This document shows positions 1 through 5,194 of a stretch of DNA of 8,336 nucleotides, piece after piece. Source of the DNA: Planctomycetota bacterium (lineage in GTDB: Bacteria > Planctomycetota > UBA8108 > UBA1146 > JAJFFE01); NCBI GenBank assembly GCA_020425835.1, contig JAGQRC010000055.1, forward strand, positions 2,488 through 10,823. The letters are read 5' to 3'. A model generated the notes under the pieces. That model worked only from the letters and a program-made list of their open reading frames with translations. It was not told the origin of the DNA and did no database searches. A program made the translations under genes and the position numbers. Position 1 is the first letter of the stretch, and the number at the start of each line of letters is the position of its first letter.

Positions 1-1003
1 CGACGGAGACCTGACGATCCACGTCACGCCGACGGCGGAGCGCGCCACGATCCACCGCTACGAGAGTCGGGAGCGGATCCTGCGACCCATCGCGAGGCGA
101 GCGCTCACCGGCGACCCGCTGACGTGGGGGGGCATTCCGTTGGGGCGGTATCGGGTGAAGATCGAAGCGGTCGGGCGTCGCCCGATCGTGGCGCCGGTGT
201 GCATCGGACGCTGCGAGTCGGTCCTCTTGAAGTGGAGGCTGCGCACGGAGGAGGAGATCGGTCGTGACTTCGTGCAGATTCCATCGGGTTCGTTCGTCCG
301 CGGCGGGGATCCCGACACCATGAAGTCTGCGCCGCTCGCGAGACCGTTCGTGAAGGAGTTCGCGATCGGACGCTTCTCGATCACCTGGAGCGAGTACCTC
401 GAGTTCCTGAACGCGATCCACCGCGCCTCGCCCGCCGCTGCGGCGCGCCGCGTTCCGCGGGTCGCGGACGGAGGCGGCGCGTTTCGCTGGATCGAGCGGC
501 GGCGGAAGGGCTACCGATTGCTCGCGCTCTCCGACGCGCCGCGCCCGTTCGTCCACGCGAAATGGCCGGTGTTCGGCGTGAGTCATCGCGACGCGATGGC
601 TTACGCCCGCTGGCGTTCCGAGCGCGATGGACGTCGGTACCGTCTTCCTTCGGGAGATGAGTGGGAGAAGGCAGCCCGTGGAGTGGACGGCCGCCTCTTC
701 CCATGGGGCGACGAGTACGATGCCTCGTTCGCGAAGAACCTCGGGTCGACGCCGGGGAAAGCGCGACCCGAGCCCATCGGTGCCTATCGCGCCGATGTCT
801 CGCCCTACGGTGTTCGCGACATGGCGGGCGGGGTTCGGGACTGGTGCCGAAGTTGGTACGACGCTCGACAGAACCAACGACTCGTCCGCGGCGGCGCATG
901 GAACCAGAGCGAGGTCTCCGCCCATTGCGCCTACCGCAACGGGATTCCACCGGACCAGGTCACGCCCTTCCAGGGATTCCGACTCGTGCACCACTTCGGA
1001 TGA
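1..1003 (+). CDS. PEGA-like + FGE-sulfatase-like protein, 3' part (probable C-terminus of a Ser/Thr protein kinase)
   Basis: The frame is open from base 2 to the TGA at 1001-1003, so the gene begins before the window; 333 residues are visible. Residues 1 to about 75 (DGDLTIHVTPTAERATIHRY onward) look like a PEGA-type beta-rich domain. Residues about 89-330 form a formylglycine-generating-enzyme/SUMF1-like domain, with DFVQIPSGSFVRGG at its start, YRLPSGDEWEKAARG (about 213-227), FPWGDEYD (233-240), YGVRDMAGGVRDWC (269-282), VRGGAW (295-300) and QGFRLV near the end. Family knowledge: this PEGA-like plus FGE-like tandem commonly ends large Ser/Thr protein kinases of planctomycetes and myxobacteria, where the FGE-like fold is thought to bind rather than catalyse. 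No kinase motif lies in the window, so the kinase call is inference. The catalytic Cys pair of true FGE is not seen: the region after GGAW has a single Cys in SAHCAYRNG. A TTG at 140 is in frame, but the frame and the domain extend upstream, so it is not the start. Confidence 0.85.
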   Translation, partial: DGDLTIHVTPTAERATIHRYESRERILRPIARRALTGDPLTWGGIPLGRYRVKIEAVGRRPIVAPVCIGRCESVLLKWRLRTEEEIGRDFVQIPSGSFVRGGDPDTMKSAPLARPFVKEFAIGRFSITWSEYLEFLNAIHRASPAAAARRVPRVADGGGAFRWIERRRKGYRLLALSDAPRPFVHAKWPVFGVSHRDAMAYARWRSERDGRRYRLPSGDEWEKAARGVDGRLFPWGDEYDASFAKNLGSTPGKARPEPIGAYRADVSPYGVRDMAGGVRDWCRSWYDARQNQRLVRGGAWNQSEVSAHCAYRNGIPPDQVTPFQGFRLVHHFG

Positions 1004-1038
1004 CCCGAGCGGTCGAGACCCCTCAGCCGCCCTCCGTG

Positions 1039-1067
1039 TTGCCTCGATCGCCCGAGCCACGTACGAT
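1039..1067 (+). promoter_or_regulatory. Candidate sigma-70-type promoter of the DinB-family gene
   Basis: A -35-like TTGCCT at 1039-1044 and a -10-like TACGAT at 1062-1067 are separated by 17 bp. Each box matches four of six consensus positions. The expected transcription start, about seven bases after the -10 box, falls at about 1074-1075, directly before the ATG at 1076, which would make the transcript leaderless. A 12-bp perfect palindrome, CGATCGCGATCG (1064-1075), overlaps the -10 box and abuts the start codon; it may be a regulator site or chance in a genome rich in CGATCG. Confidence 0.45.
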
Positions 1068-1075
1068 CGCGATCG

Positions 1076-1666
1076 ATGAATCCGCTCGATTTCTTCCTCC
1101 GCGAGCACGCCGCGGTCCACGGTGCATCGGTTGCCTCCGGCGACTATCACGTCGTCGACTGGGCGCTCGACGGCCTCGACGACACGCAGCTCCGAACTCG
1201 TCCACACGGTCTCAACTCGATCGCGTGGCTCCTCTGGCATCTCGCTCGGGTCGAGGATTCCTGCGTGGCGACCGTCGTGTTCGGCGGGACGCAGCTCCTC
1301 GATGACGCGTGGGTGGCGCGGCTCGGTGTCGATCATCGGGATCGCGACGGCGACGGGATGACGAAGGGCGAAGTCTCGGCCGTGTCCGACGCGCTCGACC
1401 TCGCATCGCTCCGCGCGTACCGCGACGCCGTCGGCACGCGCACGCGGACGCTCGCGTCGGAACTCTGGTCCGTAGGACGTTGGGACGCCCGGCTCACGGA
1501 AGCGGATCTCCGCGCTGCGGCCGCCGCCGGCGCGCTCGGGGGAGAGGACGCGGCGTGGCTCACCGGGAAGGCGCGTGAGGAACTCCTCGCCTGGTGGGCG
1601 GTGCACCACTCCTACTACCACCTCGGCCAGGCGATGGCGGTCCGGTCTCTGTTGATCGCACCCTGA
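1076..1666 (+). CDS. DinB/YfiT-superfamily protein (putative metal-dependent four-helix bundle)
   Basis: The gene encodes 196 residues, from ATG at 1076 to TGA at 1664-1666. The N-terminal helix carries NSIAWLLWHLARVED (residues 47-61), a hallmark of DinB-like proteins, with His55 as the first expected metal ligand. Near the C-terminus WWAVHHSYYHLGQ (173-185) supplies a HxxxH pair, His178 and His182, completing a DinB-type three-His site. Length fits the superfamily. Members include thiol-dependent S-transferases (bacillithiol, mycothiol) and many uncharacterised proteins; the substrate here cannot be told. The protein is cytoplasmic, with no signal peptide or membrane helix. No Shine-Dalgarno precedes the ATG; instead a promoter with its start site next to the ATG is visible, so translation is probably leaderless. 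It lies 72 bp after the FGE-like gene, probably as its own unit, and is convergent with the ECF gene downstream. This start is supported by the conserved first helix (MNPLDFFLREH) beginning right there. Confidence 0.85.
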   Translation: MNPLDFFLREHAAVHGASVASGDYHVVDWALDGLDDTQLRTRPHGLNSIAWLLWHLARVEDSCVATVVFGGTQLLDDAWVARLGVDHRDRDGDGMTKGEVSAVSDALDLASLRAYRDAVGTRTRTLASELWSVGRWDARLTEADLRAAAAAGALGGEDAAWLTGKAREELLAWWAVHHSYYHLGQAMAVRSLLIAP

Positions 1667-1673
1667 CGTCGCA

Positions 1674-1733
1674 GCGTCTCCTCGTTGCGCGTCTCCTCGT
1701 TGCGCGTCTCCCCGTTGCGCGTCTCCCCGTGAA
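1674..1733. repeat. Four 15-bp tandem repeats, unit GCGTCTCCYCGTTGC
   Basis: Copies are at 1674-1688, 1689-1703, 1704-1718 and 1719-1733. The first two are identical with T at position 9, the third has C there, and the fourth has C there and diverges in its last bases (GTGAA instead of GTTGC). The array starts 7 bp after the stop of the DinB gene and ends 11 bp before the stop of the convergent ECF gene, so it fills the 78-bp gap between two 3' ends. It is outside both coding regions. I see no hairpin plus T-run typical of an intrinsic terminator here. It could be a simple minisatellite produced by slippage, or a protein-binding or 3'-end element; the sequence does not decide. Confidence 0.9.
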
Positions 1734-1744
1734 CGCGCTCGCCC

Positions 1745-2311
1745 TCACAGAGCGAGCCCCGGCGGGATCCCTCGCTCGACCAGGCGAGCGCGCAGTCGCT
1801 GCCATCGCTTCTCCGCCTGGTCTCGCGAGATGCCGAGCAGCGTTGCGGTCTCCTCGTGGGTTCGCTCCTCCAAGCCGTGATGGACGAGGATGCGGCGATC
1901 CTGGTCGTCGATCCCGGACAGTCCCGCGAGGAACTCGGCGAGGTCGGCTCGGCGCGCGACGCGAGTCGAGACTCCGGTCGCCTTCGCGGCAACGGCGTCG
2001 AGACCGATCGTCGTCGATCCGCTGATCCGACCGAAGACCGACTCGCCTCGCGTCCGGACGCCGCGCAGCGCCTCCTTGAGCACGTTGTGGGCGATCCCGA
2101 ACATCCACGAGCGGAACGCTGCGCGCTCGTTCGACGTCGTCGGTGAGAAGGTATCGAAGCGACGGAACGCGCGGCAGCAGATCTCCTGCAGGAGATCCTC
2201 CGGATCGAGCCGGCGCTGCAACGGTTCTCGGATGCGCAACCGAGCCCACGCGTAGATGGATGGCGCCACGGGTTCGTACAGCTCGACGAACCGCTCGGCT
2301 TCGTTCGACAT
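1745..2311 (-). CDS. ECF-type RNA polymerase sigma factor (sigma-70 family)
   Basis: This 188-residue protein runs from ATG at 2311-2309 to TGA at 1747-1745 on the minus strand. Residues about 7-83 are the sigma2 domain, with DPEDLLQEICCRAFRRFDTF (36-55), the core-RNA-polymerase-binding and -10-recognition segment, then FRSWMFGIAHNVLKE (66-80). Residues about 125-180 are sigma4, a helix-turn-helix that reads -35 elements: DDQDRRILVHHGLEERTHEE followed by TATLLGISRDQAEKRWQRLR. Domain order and length are normal for an ECF sigma factor. The frame is open much further upstream, but that part is not sigma-like. The chosen ATG has a Shine-Dalgarno, GAGGGAG (2316-2322 on the plus strand), and begins the conserved first helix. 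No anti-sigma gene adjoins it. It is divergent from the secreted repeat protein at 2658, which makes that gene a plausible target (inference). The exact ECF group cannot be assigned by eye. Confidence 0.9.
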   Translation of the reverse strand: MSNEAERFVELYEPVAPSIYAWARLRIREPLQRRLDPEDLLQEICCRAFRRFDTFSPTTSNERAAFRSWMFGIAHNVLKEALRGVRTRGESVFGRISGSTTIGLDAVAAKATGVSTRVARRADLAEFLAGLSGIDDQDRRILVHHGLEERTHEETATLLGISRDQAEKRWQRLRARLVERGIPPGLAL

Positions 2312-2315
2312 GAGT

Positions 2316-2322
2316 CTCCCTC
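2316..2322 (-). promoter_or_regulatory. Ribosome binding site of the ECF sigma gene
   Basis: On the minus strand the sequence GAGGGAGACTC directly precedes the ATG at 2311. The GAGG core lies 7 nt from the start codon, an ideal spacing. It decides the start against the many upstream in-frame candidates. Confidence 0.7.
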
Positions 2323-2368
2323 GATCGACCTCGACGCCCCTCGAGTGCGCGGTTGCACGCCCGCTGCG

Positions 2369-2377
2369 ATTGTCGCA
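2369..2377 (-). promoter_or_regulatory. Candidate extended -10 promoter of the ECF sigma gene
   Basis: Reading the minus strand, TGCGACAAT combines a TGn extension with a -10-like GACAAT (four of six matches to TATAAT). Transcription would start at about 2362, leaving a leader of about 50 nt with the Shine-Dalgarno near its end. No convincing -35 box was found at the expected distance, so an extended -10 promoter or an ECF-dependent promoter with another consensus are both possible. Confidence 0.3.
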
Positions 2378-2393
2378 CGGTCGGGGCCGACCG
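2378..2393. repeat. 16-bp dyad near the ECF promoter
   Basis: The arms CGGTCGG (2378-2384) and CCGACCG (2387-2393) are perfect inverted repeats around GG. Relative to the candidate minus-strand -10 box at 2369-2374, the dyad sits in the spacer and -35 zone, a position where a bound repressor would block transcription of the ECF gene. It could also fold as a tight hairpin, but it lies upstream of the predicted start. Function is inferred from position only. Confidence 0.5.
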
Positions 2394-2559
2394 GCATCCG
2401 CGGATCCGAGCAGGCACCCAGCGCGACGATCGGCGTGCCGCGGTGATCGACCATCCTCTCGGCCGGACTCCAGAGTTCGCCCTACGCGGGGTCGGAGTCC
2501 CAGGCGAGTCCCGACGACTGGAAGATCACGATCCCCGCGAAGCCGTGACCCCCTCGGCC

Positions 2560-2573
2560 TGCACCCGGGTGCA
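2560..2573. promoter_or_regulatory. 14-bp perfect palindrome, candidate operator
   Basis: TGCACCCGGGTGCA is its own reverse complement over all 14 bases. It lies 48-61 bp upstream of the -10-like box at 2621-2626 and about 85-100 bp upstream of the GTG of the secreted protein gene, a typical place for an activator or repressor dimer. The symmetry is seen directly; the operator role is inference. Confidence 0.45.
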
Positions 2574-2594
2574 AACCTCATCTCCTCGGACGAC

Positions 2595-2626
2595 TTGGCG
2601 CGCCGGGCTCCCCTCGCGGGTAGAGT
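2595..2626 (+). promoter_or_regulatory. Weak candidate promoter of the secreted propeller gene
   Basis: A -10-like TAGAGT lies at 2621-2626 and a -35-like TTGGCG at 2595-2600. The 20-bp spacing is longer than ideal, so either the -35 box is misassigned or another sigma factor is used. The leader would be about 25 nt and end in a strong Shine-Dalgarno. Confidence 0.3.
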
Positions 2627-2647
2627 GGCTGTCGGGCCATCGACGTT

Positions 2648-2654
2648 GGGAGGA
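2648..2654 (+). promoter_or_regulatory. Ribosome binding site deciding the GTG start at 2658
   Basis: GGGAGGA at 2648-2654 is followed by CCC and then GTG at 2658. The GGAGG core is 4 nt from the start codon, somewhat short but strong. The peptide that begins there is a clear signal sequence, which confirms this start over upstream in-frame ATGs that lie in the divergent ECF gene. Confidence 0.75.
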
Positions 2655-2657
2655 CCC

Positions 2658-5117
2658 GTGAACCACCGTGCGCCGCTTCCCCGGGCCGCCGCACTCGCCG
2701 GTTGGCTGATGCTCATCGCCGCACCGTTCGCCGCCGCCCAGGTCTGCTTCGAGACGCAGACCGTCGCCGTCGGAGGGACCGGGGCATCCGGGCTCGCGAG
2801 TGGGGATTTCGATGAGGATGGCGTCGTCGATCTGATCACCGCCAACAACGGCACCGATGACGTCTCGGTGCTGATCGGGGATGGTGCCGGCGGATTCTGG
2901 CCTCCGCTGACGCTGGCGGCCGGTGTGCGTCCCAACTCGGTGGCGGTCGCCGACCTCGATGAGGATGGCCATCTCGACTGGGTCGTGAGCAATCCGGGCA
3001 CGATCACCGTCGCTCTCGGGGATGGGAGCGGCAGCTTCTCCGCGCCGCAGAGTTACCCGACCTCCGGGTTCACATCGATCGCGGTGACACCGGGTGATCT
3101 CGACGGGGATGGGCACCTCGACATCACGGTGCTCAATCTGTTCGGCCGCGACGCCACGGTGATGTTCGGCGACGGGACCGGCGCGTTCGGTCCACCGCTG
3201 GTCCGCGAGGCGGGGGCGACGCCGATCGCCCTGCTCCTGCGTGACTTCGATGGCGATACCCATCTCGACATGGTGGTGACGAACGCGGAGGGCGGCGCAG
3301 TTCGGTTCCGTCTCGGCGATGGAACCGGAGACTTCGGCCCCACCACCTTCCTGCCGGTGGGGAGCGATGTCGCCGGGATCGCCGCCGCCGACTTCGATGG
3401 CGACGGGCACCTCGACATCGCCGTCGGCACCGATGACGTGTTCGTCACCACGCTCCTCGGCGACGGCAGTGGGGGCTTCGCGATCGGGCCGGTCTCCGAG
3501 ACCGGCTTCCCGGCGGGGGACATCACGACCGCGGACCTCGACGAGGACGGCGCGATCGACCTGATCGTCGCGCTCGGGACCCATCACGGGAGCGTCGTCC
3601 TCTTCGGTGACGGGCTCGGCGGTTTCGGTTCGCCTCTCGCGCTCCCCGGCGGAGAGGTCGTCGGCCGGGTGCGACCGATCGACCTCGATCTCGACGGACA
3701 CCTCGACATCGCCGTGACGAATCGGAAGAGCGACGACATCACGCTCTACTTCGGCGACGGGCAAGGCAGCTTCCGCACCGACCTCTTCGACGTCGACGAG
3801 CTCGCGTTCGACGTGGTCATCGGTGACTTCGATGGAGACGGGCTCGACGACGTCGCGACGTGTCACTTCCTGCCGGGCAAGGTGTCGGTGCTGTTGGGCA
3901 CGGGGCAGGGAACGCTCCAGCCCGCGATCGAGACGGATCTGTTCGACAATCACACCGACCTCGCCGCGGCCGACTTCGACCTCGACGGTCATCTCGACCT
4001 GGTCGTCAACGAGCGAGTCGTCGGCCGGGCGCACGTCCTCCTCGGCGATGGGACCGGCCACTTCGCGCCTCCGCTGACCCTGGAGGTCGACCCCTACGTC
4101 GAGGACCTCGCGGCCGGAGACCTGAACCTCGACGGCTTCCCCGACTTCGTCGCCGCGGTGCGAGTGACCTACGACCCCGGCTGCGACTGCTTCGTGCAGG
4201 GACCGGCGAAGGTCTTCCTCGGGGACGGAGTGGGCGGGTTCGAGCCACCGTTGGCGGTCGACATCGACGGTGGCGCGCTCGGTATCGCCATCGGTGATGT
4301 CGACGGCAACGGTCTTCCCGATCTCGTCGCCACACGGACCACCGCGGAAGCGATCTCCGTCACCCTGCAGTCGGCGATCGGCCTGTTCGACCCGCCGGTC
4401 TCGTTCACCGTGCCCCAGAAGCCCGGCTTCGTCGGCCTCGCCGACCTCGATGGCGATGGCGACCTCGACATCGTCGCCGGTTGTCCGGGGGATCCCCAGG
4501 ATCCGGGCCTGTTGGCGACGTTGATCAACGACGGTTCCGCTGGGTTCGCGCTCGACGCGGTGCGCGTGGTGCCCGGATCTCCCGACAGCATCGCCGCCGC
4601 CGATGTGGACGGCGATGGTCACATCGATCTCGTCGTCGCCCATCCGCACAAACAGGATGGGGAGGAGGACGACCAGAGTCGCGATCTCTCGGTTCTCCTC
4701 GGGAGCGACGCGGGACTGTCCCTACCCATCTCGCTCGAGGTCTCCGGCCGCGCGTTCGCGGTTGCGCTCGCCGATCTCGACGATGACGGCGCGCTCGACA
4801 TCGTCGCCGCCGCGCAGAACCTCGCGATCCTCCGCGGCTGCGAGCCACGCCAATTCGCGCGCGCTGACGCGAATGCCGATGGCACGTTCGACATCGCCGA
4901 CCCCATCGTGACGCTCTCCTATCTGTTCCTCTCCGCGCCGATCCCCTGTCCGAACGCGCTGGACGCCAACGATGACGGCACGGTGACCATCGGCGATGCG
5001 GTGTTCATGCTCAGTGCGCTGCTCGGTGGCGCGCCCCCCGTCGAACCCTACCCCCGCTGCGGAGTCGACCCGACTCCGGATGTCCTGCCCTGCCCGAGCT
5101 TCGATGCATGTCCGTGA
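2658..5117 (+). CDS. Secreted FG-GAP/VCBS repeat beta-propeller protein with dockerin-like EF-hand C-terminus
   Basis: The gene encodes 819 residues, from GTG at 2658 to TGA at 5115-5117. Residues 1-28 form a Sec-type signal peptide: basic start, hydrophobic LAGWLMLIAAPFAAAQ, cleavage near the AAAQ. Residues about 45-726 hold 14 repeats with the pattern xDxDxDGxxDxxV (for example ADFDGDGHLDIAV at 244-256), each followed by a GDGxGxF-type turn. These are FG-GAP/VCBS blades with calcium-binding Asp loops; since such blades usually close as sevens, 14 suggests two propellers. Repeat 4 (DFDGDTHLD) loses the loop Gly, and repeat 10 contains an insert with CDC (509-511). Residues 737-748 (DANADGTFDIAD) and 769-780 (DANDDGTVTIGD) are two EF-hand-like loops of a dockerin-type module. 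A tail with PRCGVDPTPDVLPCPSFDAC (799-818), common on planctomycete exoproteins, follows. It is probably surface-bound or secreted, in adhesion or ligand binding; no catalytic domain is seen. The divergent ECF gene is a possible regulator. Confidence 0.9.
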   Translation: MNHRAPLPRAAALAGWLMLIAAPFAAAQVCFETQTVAVGGTGASGLASGDFDEDGVVDLITANNGTDDVSVLIGDGAGGFWPPLTLAAGVRPNSVAVADLDEDGHLDWVVSNPGTITVALGDGSGSFSAPQSYPTSGFTSIAVTPGDLDGDGHLDITVLNLFGRDATVMFGDGTGAFGPPLVREAGATPIALLLRDFDGDTHLDMVVTNAEGGAVRFRLGDGTGDFGPTTFLPVGSDVAGIAAADFDGDGHLDIAVGTDDVFVTTLLGDGSGGFAIGPVSETGFPAGDITTADLDEDGAIDLIVALGTHHGSVVLFGDGLGGFGSPLALPGGEVVGRVRPIDLDLDGHLDIAVTNRKSDDITLYFGDGQGSFRTDLFDVDELAFDVVIGDFDGDGLDDVATCHFLPGKVSVLLGTGQGTLQPAIETDLFDNHTDLAAADFDLDGHLDLVVNERVVGRAHVLLGDGTGHFAPPLTLEVDPYVEDLAAGDLNLDGFPDFVAAVRVTYDPGCDCFVQGPAKVFLGDGVGGFEPPLAVDIDGGALGIAIGDVDGNGLPDLVATRTTAEAISVTLQSAIGLFDPPVSFTVPQKPGFVGLADLDGDGDLDIVAGCPGDPQDPGLLATLINDGSAGFALDAVRVVPGSPDSIAAADVDGDGHIDLVVAHPHKQDGEEDDQSRDLSVLLGSDAGLSLPISLEVSGRAFAVALADLDDDGALDIVAAAQNLAILRGCEPRQFARADANADGTFDIADPIVTLSYLFLSAPIPCPNALDANDDGTVTIGDAVFMLSALLGGAPPVEPYPRCGVDPTPDVLPCPSFDACP

Positions 5118-5194
5118 GCTTTTCGACGGGCTGCGCGGCTTTCCGGTGACGCTTCGGGCTCGGGAGGGATTCCGGGGTCGAAAGGGTAGGTGAC
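5118..5194 (+). other. 77-bp gap with ribosome binding site of the sigma fusion gene
   Basis: Just before the ATG at 5195 the sequence AAAGGGTAGGTGAC gives a purine-rich Shine-Dalgarno (AAGG at 5182-5185, with an additional AGGTG nearer the start). No clear -35/-10 pair and no hairpin plus T-run were found in the gap. Co-transcription with the upstream propeller gene is therefore possible, but a promoter of unfamiliar consensus is not excluded. Confidence 0.5.

Larger units (their letters stand above)
2312..2657. other. Divergent intergenic region between the ECF gene and the secreted propeller gene
   Basis: This 346-bp stretch separates two divergent genes. Open frames cross it in several registers, but none shows domain-like or signal-like sequence, so I treat it as non-coding. 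It contains a weak extended -10 for the minus strand (2369-2377), a dyad CGGTCGG-GG-CCGACCG (2378-2393) directly upstream of that box, a 14-bp perfect palindrome (2560-2573), and a plus-strand -10-like box (2621-2626). I see no RNA gene or convincing riboswitch in it. Confidence 0.6.

Noticed and set aside
1004..1038. Terminator after the FGE-like gene (GGTC-GA-GACC at 1011-1020)
   Set aside because: The stem is only four base pairs and no T-run follows.
2256..2657. N-terminal extension of the propeller gene to an ATG at 2256, giving a 953-residue protein
   Set aside because: The extension overlaps the start of the divergent ECF gene and the intergenic region, is Arg/Ser/Pro-rich without domain character, and would bury a clear signal peptide that has its own Shine-Dalgarno at 2648-2654.
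2312..3007. Upstream extension of the minus-strand ECF frame to an ATG at 3007
   Set aside because: It runs through the intergenic region and into the antisense of the propeller gene; nothing in it resembles a protein domain, and the ATG at 2311 has a good Shine-Dalgarno and the conserved sigma N-terminus.
2526..4649. 707-residue minus-strand open frame rich in Val, Glu, Asp and Arg
   Set aside because: It is the antisense of the FG-GAP repeats; its apparent repeats mirror those of the real gene, and high GC with strong codon bias keeps this frame open.
5171..5181. Idea that the fusion gene has no sigma activity because sigma2 is short
   Set aside because: The core sigma2 helix pattern (DADLADELEQ, LRSWVRTVGGNFLRR) and the sigma4 helix-turn-helix are both intact, so loss of function is not supported.
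5121..5183. Seven-base inverted repeat TTTCGAC / GTCGAAA flanking the gap before the sigma fusion
   Set aside because: The arms are 49 nt apart and short, with no T-run; chance pairing is as likely as a terminator or a structure masking the ribosome binding site.
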